Positions 31,914-41,065 of a stretch of 64,000 bases of DNA are shown one piece after another; positions within the stretch are counted from its first letter, which is position 1; each line of letters starts with the position of its first letter. Both the position numbers and the translations under genes were made by a program. The stretch is from contig JAEXOO010000006.1 of NCBI GenBank assembly GCA_023439305.1, positions 1 to 64,000 of the forward strand, given 5' to 3'. The notes beneath the pieces were generated by a model. It made no database searches, was not told the origin of the DNA, and saw nothing but the letters and a program-made list of their open reading frames with translations. Source of the stretch: Pseudomonadota bacterium (GTDB lineage Bacteria > Pseudomonadota > Gammaproteobacteria > Burkholderiales > Burkholderiaceae_B).

Positions 31914-33478
31914 TGCGACTCGCTGGCTTGTGCCTGCTGCTGGTTGCCTGGACCTTTCCAGTCCAGGCGGCTGATCCTGACCTGGCCTCGCGCCAGGCCC
32001 AGGCTCAGAGACAGCAGGCCGAGCTGCGCCAGAAGATTGACACGCTGCGCAAGTCTATCGACAGCAGCGAAGGTTCGCGCCGGGATGCCGCCGGCGCCCT
32101 GCGTGACTCCGAGCAGGCTATTTCCGATATCGATCGTCGCTTGGCTCAGATGGAGCGGCGCCAGGAAGAGCTTCACGAGCAGTTGCAAAGCCTGAGCCGG
32201 CAGATCACGGAGCAGCAAGCCAACAAGGCCCAGCGCCAGCAGGAACTGGCCGATCAGCTGCGCACGCAGTACGCTAACGGCGCCTCGCCGTGGGCGGCCC
32301 TGCTGTCGGGCGATGATCCCAATGCCATCAACCGGGAATTGCACTATCTGGGTTATGTGTCGCGCCAGCAGACCGAACAGGTTCACAAGGTGCGCCGCAC
32401 CGTAGAGCGGCTGGATCGCCTGCAGCAGCAGGTGGCGGCCCGTGAAAAAGAACAGCAGGCATTGGCAGTCGAGGCGAGCGAACAGAAAAAAGCCTTGGAA
32501 GAACAGAAAGACAAGCGCGCCAAAGTGCTGGCGGACGTCAGTGCTGAACTGGAGCGCCAGCGGGGCGAAGCCTCCCGTCTGCAACAGAATGACAAACGCC
32601 TGGGCGATCTGATCTCCGGCCTGGAGGTCGAGATTGCGCGTCAGGCGGAGCTGGCCCGCAAGGCCGAAGAGCAGCGCCGGCGTGAAGCCGCCCGGCGTGC
32701 GGAAGAAGCCCGACGCGCCGAGCTGGCGCGTCAGGAAGCGGCGCGGATCAAAGCGCGCGAAGACCAGGCTGCACGCGAGCAGGCCAGGTTGGAGCGCGAA
32801 CGGGAGCTGCTGGAGCGCGCCCGCGCCACGCAGCCCGCCATCCCGCCGGCCCCGCCTCGCAGTGCGCCGGCGGCGCCGGAATCACAAACGGACGATACGT
32901 CTGTACCGCGCCCTCCCTTGACCTACCGCCCTCCGGCCGAAAACGAGCGCTTGCTGTCCGACAGCCTGGATGCGCCTTCCGAACCCAGCCCCTCCATCAG
33001 CAAGCCGGAACGGTCAGCAGTGCGCGAAGTAGATGCGGTGCGCGAAGAGCCGGTCGCCGCAGAGCCGGCGGTCGAGCCCGAGGGCGGATTCCGAGGCCTG
33101 AGCAAAGGCCTGCCATATCCGGTGCGCGGTCAGATGCAAGGAAAGTTCGGCGCCGCTCGCCCGGATGGCGGAGTCTGGCGCGGGATTGTGCTGCGAGCGA
33201 ATACCGGAACAACCGTGCGAGCCGTCGCCCCAGGTCGGGTCGTATTCGCCAACTGGATGTCCGGGTTCGGCAATCTGCTCATCATTGATCATGGCCGGGA
33301 GTACTTGAGCGTCTACGCTTACAACCAGAGCACGCTCAAGCAGGTGGGCGATGTCGTGGGGCGCGGCGAAGCCGTGGCCCGTGTGGGCGCGACCGGCGGT
33401 CAGGTGGAGCCAGGCCTGTATTTTGAGCTGCGCCACCAGGGCAAGCCGATCAACCCTCAGGTCTGGCTGGGCCAGTAG
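31913..33478 (+). CDS. envC: Murein hydrolase activator EnvC
   Basis: Periplasmic activator of N-acetylmuramoyl-L-alanine amidases at the division site, recruited by FtsEX. 521 residues. Signal peptide 1-19 (PVQA-A). A long coiled coil rich in Gln, Glu and Arg at about 22-300 is followed by a Pro-rich linker, then a C-terminal LytM domain (about 400-520). The LytM catalytic residues are missing: the HxxxD site reads KFGAARPDG, the HxH positions read YAYNQST, and the last His site reads YFELRHQG. This degenerate active site is the mark of EnvC-type activators rather than peptidases. Start overlaps the gpmA stop by one base. Confidence 0.92.
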   Translation: MRLAGLCLLLVAWTFPVQAADPDLASRQAQAQRQQAELRQKIDTLRKSIDSSEGSRRDAAGALRDSEQAISDIDRRLAQMERRQEELHEQLQSLSRQITEQQANKAQRQQELADQLRTQYANGASPWAALLSGDDPNAINRELHYLGYVSRQQTEQVHKVRRTVERLDRLQQQVAAREKEQQALAVEASEQKKALEEQKDKRAKVLADVSAELERQRGEASRLQQNDKRLGDLISGLEVEIARQAELARKAEEQRRREAARRAEEARRAELARQEAARIKAREDQAAREQARLERERELLERARATQPAIPPAPPRSAPAAPESQTDDTSVPRPPLTYRPPAENERLLSDSLDAPSEPSPSISKPERSAVREVDAVREEPVAAEPAVEPEGGFRGLSKGLPYPVRGQMQGKFGAARPDGGVWRGIVLRANTGTTVRAVAPGRVVFANWMSGFGNLLIIDHGREYLSVYAYNQSTLKQVGDVVGRGEAVARVGATGGQVEPGLYFELRHQGKPINPQVWLGQ

Positions 33479-33487
33479 GCGCTTGGC

Positions 33488-33509
33488 GTTTACGAATTGG
33501 TAAACTTTT
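33488..33509 (+). terminator. Weak terminator candidate after envC
   Basis: Stem GTTTAC / GTAAAC with a 6-nt loop followed by TTTTC, 9 bases after the envC stop. The short AT-rich stem makes it a weak terminator at best. Confidence 0.4.
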
Positions 33510-33557
33510 CATTGGTTATCAACGGCCAGCTTGCTAGTATGCCTTTTTGGGCTACTC

Positions 33558-33563
33558 TATAAT
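33558..33563 (+). promoter_or_regulatory. -10 promoter element before ctpA
   Basis: A perfect TATAAT, 61 bases before the chosen ctpA start. No good -35 lies at 17 bp (TTGCTA is 21 bp upstream), so it may rely on an activator or on the bases just upstream. Confidence 0.4.
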
Positions 33564-33623
33564 GCGTGGGCGGGCCGCGCGCTTGTACGGCTCAGTCTTG
33601 AATCTGAATTAATGGGAATGTGC

Positions 33624-35126
33624 ATGGGCACTCGAAGGTTTGGCAGCATCGGTCTGGTGGCAGCAGGCGCCGTAGGCGGCATTTTGGTCAGCCTGGGCAT
33701 TACCGCAGCCGCTCAGCGTGGCGAACCCTTGCCGTTGCGCGAACTGCAGCAGTTCGCCAATGTGTTTGCCGCCATCAAGAATACATACGTGGAGCCCCTG
33801 TCCGATCAGGCCCTGATCAGCAATGCGATCAAAGGCATGTTCAACGACCTGGACCCGCACTCCGCCTATCTGGATGCCGATGCCTTCAAGGAAATGGAAG
33901 CCATGACCCAGGGCGGTTTTGGCGGACTGGGCATTGAAATCGGCAGCGAAGACGGCATGCCCAAGGTGATTTCCCCCATCGAGGACACGCCCGCTGCGCG
34001 CGCCGGCATTCTGGCGGGCGACATCATCACGCACATCAATGGCAAGCCCACTAAGGACATGACGCTGAATGACGCCATCAAGCTGATGCGCGGCGAGCCC
34101 AAGACGTCCATCAAGCTGACCATTCGCCGTGCCGGCCGTGACAAGCCTATCGAATTCCAGTTGGAGCGTGATCTGATCAAGGTGCGCAGTGTGCGCTCCA
34201 AGATGCTGCCGGGAGACGTCGCCTACGTGCGCATCGCCCAGTTCCAGGAGCGCACTGCCGCCGACCTGATCAAGCAGCTGGCCACCGTCAACAAGGGTGC
34301 AGGTGCGCCCAAGGGGCTGGTCATCGACTTGCGCAACGATCCCGGCGGTCTGCTGGAAAGCGCCATCGGCGTGTCTTCGGCCTTCCTGGATCCCGGTACC
34401 TTGGTGGTGTCGACCAAAGGCCGCATCCCCTCGTCCAATCGCGAATACTACGTAAAGTCCATGCAGTCCGTCCTGGGCGAGCTGGACGCGGACGCTGATG
34501 TACTCAAGAAAGTGGACTGGCTCAAGAAGGTGCCCGTGGTGGTGCTGGTGAACGTGGGTTCGGCCTCAGCCTCTGAAATCGTGGCCGGCGCATTGCAGGA
34601 TCACAAGCGGGCGACTATCATCGGCAACCGCACATTCGGCAAGGGTTCCGTGCAAAGCGTGGTGCCGCTGTCCGACGAGGCCGGCTTGAAACTGACCACG
34701 GCGCTGTATTACACCCCGAGCGGTCGTTCCATCCAGGTCACCGGCGTGGAGCCGGACGTGGTGGTGGACGATACAGCTCAAGGCAATCTGTTCCGCCTGC
34801 CTCGCGAAGTGGATCTGAAGCGCCATCTGCTCAACAGTAAGGTCGACGAGCAAGCCAACGGCGAGGAGCCGGAAGAAGACCTGAATCCCGAGCTCAAGAT
34901 GTTCGAGTTTGGCGGCGACGACGATTACCAGCTGCAGCAGGCGCTCAATCATCTGGCGGGCCGCCCCGTCAAGAAGAACGACCCTGCCAAGGTGGCGGCC
35001 GCCAAGGAAACGGCCAAGGATGCCAAGGCTCAGGACGAGGCTGAAAAAAAAAGTCCACTGAGTGATCAGCCGCGCGTTGAGCGCTTCCGCATCACGCCCA
35101 AGGGCGTGGAGCCGGTAACGCCCTGA
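33624..35126 (+). CDS. ctpA: Carboxyl-terminal processing protease (S41A)
   Basis: Periplasmic serine protease. 500 residues from the ATG at 33624, preceded by TGGGAA; ATG 33612 and 33618 are in frame. N-terminal membrane anchor or signal segment at about 8-30. PDZ domain at about 97-180 (GFGGLGIEI, AGILAGDIITHING). S41 core has the Ser-Lys dyad: Ser315 in GSASASE and Lys340 in FGKGSVQS, 25 residues apart as in Prc. A charged, Lys/Glu-rich tail follows residue 440. Such proteases trim or degrade envelope proteins, often murein hydrolases. The position right after envC fits cell-wall control (inference). Confidence 0.93.
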   Translation: MGTRRFGSIGLVAAGAVGGILVSLGITAAAQRGEPLPLRELQQFANVFAAIKNTYVEPLSDQALISNAIKGMFNDLDPHSAYLDADAFKEMEAMTQGGFGGLGIEIGSEDGMPKVISPIEDTPAARAGILAGDIITHINGKPTKDMTLNDAIKLMRGEPKTSIKLTIRRAGRDKPIEFQLERDLIKVRSVRSKMLPGDVAYVRIAQFQERTAADLIKQLATVNKGAGAPKGLVIDLRNDPGGLLESAIGVSSAFLDPGTLVVSTKGRIPSSNREYYVKSMQSVLGELDADADVLKKVDWLKKVPVVVLVNVGSASASEIVAGALQDHKRATIIGNRTFGKGSVQSVVPLSDEAGLKLTTALYYTPSGRSIQVTGVEPDVVVDDTAQGNLFRLPREVDLKRHLLNSKVDEQANGEEPEEDLNPELKMFEFGGDDDYQLQQALNHLAGRPVKKNDPAKVAAAKETAKDAKAQDEAEKKSPLSDQPRVERFRITPKGVEPVTP

Positions 35127-35141
35127 CGGCAAGGTCGAAAC

Positions 35142-35918
35142 GTGGAAGATCAGCAATTACTGCGCTATGCGCGGCATATCCTGCTCGACGAGTTCGGCGT
35201 GGAAGCCCAGGAACGCATCCTGGCTTCCCATGTGCTGGTCGTCGGTGCGGGCGGACTGGGTTCGCCCGTTGTCGCCTATCTGGCGGCCTCGGGCGTGGGC
35301 AGGATGACCCTGGTGGACGACGACCAGGTCGAGCTCAGCAATCTGCAGCGCCAGATCGCCCACACCACCGACAGGCTGGGATGGGATAAGGTGGAATCCG
35401 CCCGGGTACATATCCACCAGCTCAACCCCGAAGTGCAGGTGCAGCCCGTCGTACAACGGCTGGACGACGAGGCCTTGATGCATTGGGTCGGGCAGGTGGA
35501 CCTGGTGCTGGACTGCTGCGATAACTTCGCGACCCGCCACGCCGTCAACCGCGCCTGTGTGGCCCTTCGCAAGCCCCTGGTTTCGGGAGCCGCCATCCGG
35601 TTTTCCGGACAGGTCAGCACCTATGACCTACGCGATCCCCAGGCGCCTTGTTATCACTGTTTGTTTCCAGAGGCCGACGACGTCGAAGAACTGCGTTGCG
35701 CCACCACAGGCGTGCTCTCGCCCTTGCTGGGCATGGTGGGTAGCGTGCAGGCGGCAGAGGCCTTGAAGCTGCTGGGCGGTTTCGGCGAAACCTTGACAGG
35801 TCGTTTGCTGAGCGTCGATGCCTTCAACATGAATTGGCACACAGTGCGCTTTCGCAAGGATCCGGGATGTCCGGTCTGCGGATCGCAGGCGACGCAGGAC
35901 GCCGAGCGCGCAGCCTGA
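35142..35918 (+). CDS. HesA/MoeB/ThiF-family sulfur-carrier adenylyltransferase
   Basis: Adenylates the C-terminal Gly of a small sulfur carrier (MoaD or ThiS). 258 residues, GTG start with AAGG nearby. ATP-binding GAGGLGSPVVAYLAASGVG at about 36-54, DDDQVELSNLQRQ, catalytic Asp region LVLDCCDNFATR, zinc sites CYHC and CPVC, and the Cys of CATTGVLSPLLG. The loop CxTTGVLxP is nearer ThiF, whereas overall length and neighbourhood match MoeB annotations in Burkholderiales; one enzyme may serve both pathways. 15 bases after ctpA, so probably co-transcribed. Confidence 0.88.
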   Translation: MEDQQLLRYARHILLDEFGVEAQERILASHVLVVGAGGLGSPVVAYLAASGVGRMTLVDDDQVELSNLQRQIAHTTDRLGWDKVESARVHIHQLNPEVQVQPVVQRLDDEALMHWVGQVDLVLDCCDNFATRHAVNRACVALRKPLVSGAAIRFSGQVSTYDLRDPQAPCYHCLFPEADDVEELRCATTGVLSPLLGMVGSVQAAEALKLLGGFGETLTGRLLSVDAFNMNWHTVRFRKDPGCPVCGSQATQDAERAA

Positions 35919-35926
35919 TAAAGCGG

Positions 35927-35956
35927 CGCGCGCTTGCGCGTGTTTTTCCTTTTTTC
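35927..35956 (+). terminator. Terminator after the moeB/thiF gene
   Basis: Short stem CGCGC / GCGCG with a 4-nt loop, then a T-rich tail (two runs of five and six T). Lies 8 bases beyond the stop and before a convergent gene. Confidence 0.6.
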
Positions 35957-35971
35957 AGGCGAGCGCGGAGT

Positions 35972-36697
35972 TCAATCCAGATGTCGGCTCTTGCCCAGTT
36001 GGGCGATCCGGCTGATGCGGCTGTCCACATAGTGGTTGCGGCCGCGATGCAGCGCACTGAAGGGCGTGCCGGCGTTGTAGATATGAATGGTGCGCATGCC
36101 CAGTTGGCGGGCGCTCTTCAAGTTGCGCAGGGTGTCTTCGACCAGGATGATGTCTCGCGCCTGGGCTTGCAAGACCGCCAGGGTCTGGCGCATCAAGGCG
36201 CGCGAGGGCTTGGGACGGTAGCGGCCCTGCAGCTGCATGTGCTCGATGGCCCAGATGCCGTCGAAGGACGGCAGCAGATTCAGGGCCTTGAGCACCCGTC
36301 GGGCGTAGTCCAGCGGGGCGTTGGTCAGCAGCAGCTTGTAGCCTGGCAGGCGCTTTAATTGCGCGGGCAGGCCTTTCTCGGCGCTGAGCAGGGCCGGCAC
36401 ATCAAAATCGTGCGCATGCTTCAGGAAGGCGGCCGGATCGGCGCCGTGATGGCGCTGCAGACCTATCATGGTGGCGCCATAGCGCCGCCAATACTCCATA
36501 CGCAGCTGGTCTGCGGTTTCCATGTCTACCCCCAGCGTCTGAGCCACGCCCAGGCGCATGCGCTGGTCTATGGCCTGGAAAATGCCGTTGGAGGCATTGT
36601 GCAGGGTATTGTCCAGGTCGAACAGCCAGATGGGGCCGCCTTGGCGGCCGGCCGAAAGCGGTCGCGCCCAGGGGTGGGCGCGGATGGGATCGCGCAT
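35972..36697 (-). CDS. HAD-type pyrimidine 5'-nucleotidase
   Basis: 241 residues. HAD motifs: I FDLDNTLHNAS (nucleophile and acid-base Asp near 26 and 28), II LLLTNAPLDYARR, III Lys in RYRPKPSRALM, IV IILVEDTLRNLKSA. The helical cap between motifs I and II (about 40-110) matches the SDT1/pyrimidine 5'-nucleotidase group, a set common in proteobacteria; the substrate is probably UMP or CMP. The stop is followed by the moeB terminator read from the other side. Four bases downstream of argB, so translationally coupled with it. Confidence 0.85.
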   Translation of the reverse strand: MRDPIRAHPWARPLSAGRQGGPIWLFDLDNTLHNASNGIFQAIDQRMRLGVAQTLGVDMETADQLRMEYWRRYGATMIGLQRHHGADPAAFLKHAHDFDVPALLSAEKGLPAQLKRLPGYKLLLTNAPLDYARRVLKALNLLPSFDGIWAIEHMQLQGRYRPKPSRALMRQTLAVLQAQARDIILVEDTLRNLKSARQLGMRTIHIYNAGTPFSALHRGRNHYVDSRISRIAQLGKSRHLD

Positions 36698-36701
36698 GGA
36701 T

Positions 36702-37647
<946 letters not shown>

Positions 37648-37673
37648 TATGTGGCTGGGGCAAAAATGACGGG

Positions 37674-38171
37674 TTAGCTGCTGGACAGGGCTTTCTCGAC
37701 CGTAGCGATGAATTCCTGTTTGTCGTAATTGCCCAGGTATCGCTTGATGATGTGGCCCTGCTTGTCCAGCAGGAAGGCGGTGGGGGTCAGGCGTACGTCG
37801 CCGAATGCCTTGGCGATGTCGCCGTTGGCATCATGGGCGACCGTGAACGGCAGTTGGCGCGACTGGGTGAAGTTGCGCACGTAATTGATGGGGTCGTGCT
37901 TCATGGCGACGGCCACGATGTCGAATCCCTTGCCGGACAAGGCGTTGAAATTAGCGATATTGTCCGGCATCTGCGCTACGCAGGTAGTGCAGTCCGTCGC
38001 CCAGAATTTGACCAGCACGACTTTGCCGCGCAGGTCTTCGGTGTGGAAGGTTTTGCCGTTCAGGTCGGTGAAGGCGACATTGGGAGCGCTGGGCTTGGAG
38101 CCGGACATGGTCCAGACCCCCAGGCCGACGGCAGCCGCCACGACGACGGCGATGATCAGTACTTTTTTCAT
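37674..38171 (-). CDS. TlpA/ResA-like thiol-disulfide oxidoreductase
   Basis: 165 residues. N-terminal membrane anchor 4-22 (VLIIAVVVAAAVGLGVW), then a periplasmic thioredoxin-like domain with FTDLNGKTFHTEDLRGKVVLVKFWATDC (landmark VVLVKFWAT). The active site is CTTC near residue 61-64, and the cis-Pro is in VRLTPTAFLLD. TlpA/ResA proteins reduce disulfides, for example in cytochrome c maturation or peroxide defence. It starts within an ATGA overlap with the dolP gene and so is the last gene of the yraN-diaA-dolP set. Confidence 0.87.
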   Translation of the reverse strand: MKKVLIIAVVVAAAVGLGVWTMSGSKPSAPNVAFTDLNGKTFHTEDLRGKVVLVKFWATDCTTCVAQMPDNIANFNALSGKGFDIVAVAMKHDPINYVRNFTQSRQLPFTVAHDANGDIAKAFGDVRLTPTAFLLDKQGHIIKRYLGNYDKQEFIATVEKALSSS

Positions 38172-38854
38172 TGGACAGGCATGACTTCGACAGAAGGGGC
38201 GGCGGGGGCGGGATCAGCCGCCGGCGCCGGGGACGCCGTCTGGGTGTTGGTGGACAAGGGCTGGGCCAGGCTTTCGGCACTGACGTACTCGAACAGCTTG
38301 GCGACCTTGTTCACGCCGGGGACACTGGCGGCCGCAATGGCGGCGCGTTCGCCTTCGTCCTGGGTGACGCGTCCCTGGAGATACACCACGCCACGTTCGG
38401 TAGTGACCGAAATGGTGCGGCTGGGAACTTCCTTGGTATTGATGAGTGCGGTGCTGACCCGCGTGGAGATCCAGGAGTCGTTGGAGCGCACGCTGAGCGA
38501 GGTGGGTTCGCCCACACGAAGCTCGTTGACCACGCGATTCACTTTTTCGACCTTGGATACCAGACGGCCGGCTTCAAGCTTGTCGGCTTCAGTGGGCACA
38601 TCGCCGGTCAGCAAGGCCACGCCTGCATACGACGAGGTATTGATGCGGCCTTCCTTGTTTTCCAGCAGGCGGCGGGTTTCCGCGCCGGCTTTCATGACGA
38701 TGGTCTTGTCTTCGACCTGTTCGCCTGCGGTGCGCCGGTCGGTAGCCACCACGGCAGTGCCGGCAGCGGCGCCGCCCACGACCAGCAGGCCGCAGCCGGA
38801 CAGGGTAAGAAGAGAGCTGGCCAGCAGGCCGGCGATGATCAGGCGGTTTTTCAT
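38168..38854 (-). CDS. dolP: BON-domain outer-membrane lipoprotein (DolP/YraP)
   Basis: 228 residues from the ATG before KNRLIIAGLL. Lipoprotein signal with lipobox LSGC (Cys21). Two BON domains: about 48-115 (INTSSYAGVALLTGDVPTEADKL) and 125-195 (SVTTERGVVYLQGRVTQDEGERA). A Pro/Ala-rich tail of some 30 residues (DPAPAAPSVEVMPVQ) is extra compared with E. coli DolP. In E. coli the same gene follows diaA, and DolP supports BAM function and outer-membrane integrity. ATGA overlaps on both sides show tight coupling with diaA and tlpA. Confidence 0.9.
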   Translation of the reverse strand: MKNRLIIAGLLASSLLTLSGCGLLVVGGAAAGTAVVATDRRTAGEQVEDKTIVMKAGAETRRLLENKEGRINTSSYAGVALLTGDVPTEADKLEAGRLVSKVEKVNRVVNELRVGEPTSLSVRSNDSWISTRVSTALINTKEVPSRTISVTTERGVVYLQGRVTQDEGERAAIAAASVPGVNKVAKLFEYVSAESLAQPLSTNTQTASPAPAADPAPAAPSVEVMPVQ

Positions 38855-39444
38855 AGCGGGTCTCCGAGCAGCAAAGCGTCGATGCCGTCGCACATGGCGT
38901 GCAGCAGAACGATGTGGACTTCCTGGATGCGCATGGTCCGGTCGTGGGGCACGCACAAATGGATGTCGGTGTCGGAAAGCAGTTCGGCGATTTTGCCGCC
39001 GCCCTTGCCTGTCAGGGCGATGATGACCATGTCGCGCTCGCGCGCGGCTTCGATGGCGCGAATGACATTCGGCGAATTGCCGCTGGTGGAGATGGCCACC
39101 AGAATGTCGCCGGTCTGGCCCAGCGCGCTGACCTGACGTTCGAACACGCTGTCAAAGCCGTAGTCGTTGCCTACGGCGGTCATGATGGAGGTGTCGGTGT
39201 TCAGGGCAATGCCGGCCAGCGGCAAGCGGTCGCGTTCGAAGCGTCCGACCAGTTCGGCAATGAAGTGCTGGGCGTCCGCCGCCGAGCCGCCGTTGCCGCA
39301 GGCCAGTATTTTTCCGTCGTTGGCCAAGGTGGCGAACAGCAGTTCCACGGCCGCAGCCAGAGGTTCGGCCAGTTCGCGGGTGCTGGCTTTGAGGGTATCG
39401 ACGGAATCGTCGAAATGCGAGGTCATTAAGGCGATAAGGTCCAT
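38851..39444 (-). CDS. diaA: SIS-domain protein, DiaA (DnaA-associating) / GmhA-like
   Basis: 197 residues from the ATG before DLIALMTSHF; other in-frame ATG codons lie at 39453 and 39426. Single SIS domain: ILACGNGGSAADAQHFIAEL, IALNTDTSIMTAVGNDYGF, GDILVAISTSGNSPNVIRAI and VPHDRTMRIQEVHIVLLHAMCD. Similar to both phosphoheptose isomerase and DiaA. I prefer DiaA because the order yraN-diaA-dolP with rsmI next door copies the E. coli yra cluster and the length (196) matches. The conserved Gln/His/Glu metal residues of GmhA are partly present, so isomerase activity is not excluded. Confidence 0.82.
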   Translation of the reverse strand: MDLIALMTSHFDDSVDTLKASTRELAEPLAAAVELLFATLANDGKILACGNGGSAADAQHFIAELVGRFERDRLPLAGIALNTDTSIMTAVGNDYGFDSVFERQVSALGQTGDILVAISTSGNSPNVIRAIEAARERDMVIIALTGKGGGKIAELLSDTDIHLCVPHDRTMRIQEVHIVLLHAMCDGIDALLLGDPL

Positions 39445-39570
39445 AGCGCGCATTATCGCACGGAGAATTTCGCTGTGGGGCAGGCAGATCGTGTCATCTT
39501 GAAAAAAACGCAGCCGCATTGAAAAGAGTGTGACAAACGAGGAGCGGCTTGGTTCCCGACTTCATGCGCA

Positions 39571-40026
39571 TTACTCGGCCGGGAAGGCGTTCCGAACCCA
39601 TTTCAGCACCTGGCCCTCCAGGGCGATCACATCAAAGCGACAAGGAGGCAGGCGGCCCTGGAAGTAGCGCCGCGACAGCATCGGCAGCCAGTGCCGCGCC
39701 GCCAGGATCAGACGGCGCTGCTTGTCCCGGTTTACACTGGCAAGCGCGCCGCCGAAGCGATCGTTGCGGCGTTGGCGCACTTCCAGGAATACCAGTTGTC
39801 CATCGTGCCAGAGCACCAGGTCGATTTCGCCGCCGCGTGCTTGCAGTTGCCGCGCAAGGACCCGGGCGCCTTGTTTTTGCATATAGCGCTCTGCCTGCTG
39901 CTCTGCCCGATCGCCTGCTTGTTGGCTAGGCGAGCGCCGAGGCGGCGCGGCGATCGGATCGCGGCGGCGGTGCTGCCGGCGCAGCGTGCGGTTCTGGGCC
40001 TGGCGGGCCTGCTCGAAAGGATTCAT
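39571..40026 (-). CDS. yraN: YraN (UPF0102) endonuclease-fold protein
   Basis: 151 residues from the ATG before NPFEQARQAQ. The first 35 residues are an Arg/Gln/Pro-rich extension absent from E. coli YraN. The core has the restriction-endonuclease-like pattern GDRAEQQAERYMQKQG, RGGEIDLVLWHDGQLVFLEVRQR (landmark GEIDLV and FLEVR) and KQRRLILAARHWL. It may be a Holliday-junction-type nuclease-fold protein; the function is unproven. First gene of the diaA operon (126 bases before diaA) and divergent from rsmI. Confidence 0.9.
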   Translation of the reverse strand: MNPFEQARQAQNRTLRRQHRRRDPIAAPPRRSPSQQAGDRAEQQAERYMQKQGARVLARQLQARGGEIDLVLWHDGQLVFLEVRQRRNDRFGGALASVNRDKQRRLILAARHWLPMLSRRYFQGRLPPCRFDVIALEGQVLKWVRNAFPAE

Positions 40027-40062
40027 AGGTACTCGATCAACGATGTTTAGACAGGATTTAGC

Positions 40063-40998
40063 ATGAGCGACACAGAAAGCCGTATTTCGGCTGCCGGCGT
40101 CTGGCAGGGCATGATGGACAAGGTCAGGGGGCAAGTCTGGCCGCAAGCCTGCCTGTATGTGGTGGCTACGCCTATCGGCAATCTGGGAGACCTTACCCTG
40201 CGCGGCTGGCAGGCGCTGGAGCAGTGCGACATTATTGCGGCGGAAGACACGCGCGCCACACGTCCGTTCTTGCAGGCCTGGGGCATACAGACGCCTTTGA
40301 TGGCCGCCCATCGGCATAACGAGGCCCAGGCGGCGCAGGCGATTGTCGAGCGTCTGGCGCAGGGGCAGCGCGTCGCGCTGGTATCGGATGCCGGCGCTCC
40401 GGCCGTGAGCGATCCGGGCGCGCGCGTAGTACGGGAAGTGCGCCAGGCCGGCTATCAGGTAGTGCCCTTGCCGGGCGCCTCGGCGGTGATTGCCGCGCTG
40501 ATGGGCAGCGGAGCGACGAGCGACGAGAATCCTGCTTTCGCCTTCGCCGGCTTCATGCCTCCCAAGACAGTGGCGCGGCGCAAGTGGCTGCAGCATTGGT
40601 CCGGGCTGGGCATGCCGGTGCTGATGTTCGAATCGCCGCATCGTCTGCGGGCCGCCGTGCGCGACATGGAGCAGGTCTGCGGTCCCGAGCGCCGATTGAC
40701 TTTTGCGCGTGAGCTGAGCAAGCGCTTTGAGCAGATCCATACCGTGCCGTTGGGCGAGGCGCAGCACTGGCTCGACGAAGACAGCCATCGCGAACAGGGC
40801 GAGTTCGTGCTGATTCTGCACGAAGCGCCTGCGGCGCAAGACGACGCGCCCGCACTGGATGCGGCAACGCAGCGCTGGATGGCGGCATTGTTGGAGCAGG
40901 TGTCGTTGCGCGACGCTGCCCGTATTGGCAGCCAGGCCAGCGGTGTGCCGCGGGATGTGCTGTATGCCTGGGGCTTGGCGCGCCAAACCAAAGACTGA
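40063..40998 (+). CDS. rsmI: 16S rRNA (cytidine(1402)-2'-O)-methyltransferase
   Basis: 311 residues, tetrapyrrole-methylase fold. Landmarks are LYVVATPIGNLGDLTLRG at about 31-48, AAEDTRAT, SDAGAPAVSDPG, VPLPGASAV, ESPHRL and the C-terminal helical domain. An N-terminal extension of about 28 residues (MSDTESRISAAGVWQGMMDK, then VRGQVWPQ) precedes the fold. Acts with RsmH on C1402 of 16S rRNA for decoding accuracy. Divergent from yraN, as in many proteobacteria. Confidence 0.94.
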   Translation: MSDTESRISAAGVWQGMMDKVRGQVWPQACLYVVATPIGNLGDLTLRGWQALEQCDIIAAEDTRATRPFLQAWGIQTPLMAAHRHNEAQAAQAIVERLAQGQRVALVSDAGAPAVSDPGARVVREVRQAGYQVVPLPGASAVIAALMGSGATSDENPAFAFAGFMPPKTVARRKWLQHWSGLGMPVLMFESPHRLRAAVRDMEQVCGPERRLTFARELSKRFEQIHTVPLGEAQHWLDEDSHREQGEFVLILHEAPAAQDDAPALDAATQRWMAALLEQVSLRDAARIGSQASGVPRDVLYAWGLARQTKD

Positions 40999-41009
40999 GC
41001 TTTACACAC

Positions 41010-41047
41010 GATAAAACCCTGCCCGCATGGCGCGGAGCAGGTTTTTT
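41010..41047 (+). terminator. Terminator after rsmI
   Basis: Stem AAACC(C)TGC with GCAGGTTT (one bulged C), with an inner CCGC/GCGG extension, followed by seven T. Located between convergent rsmI and rlpA. Confidence 0.8.
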
Positions 41048-41065
41048 TATGCCGCTGCTCTTGCG

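Noticed and set aside
38851..39444. Assignment of the SIS protein as phosphoheptose isomerase only (gmhA)
   Set aside because: Sequence alone is ambiguous, but the yraN-diaA-dolP-rsmI gene order favours DiaA; isomerase activity remains possible.
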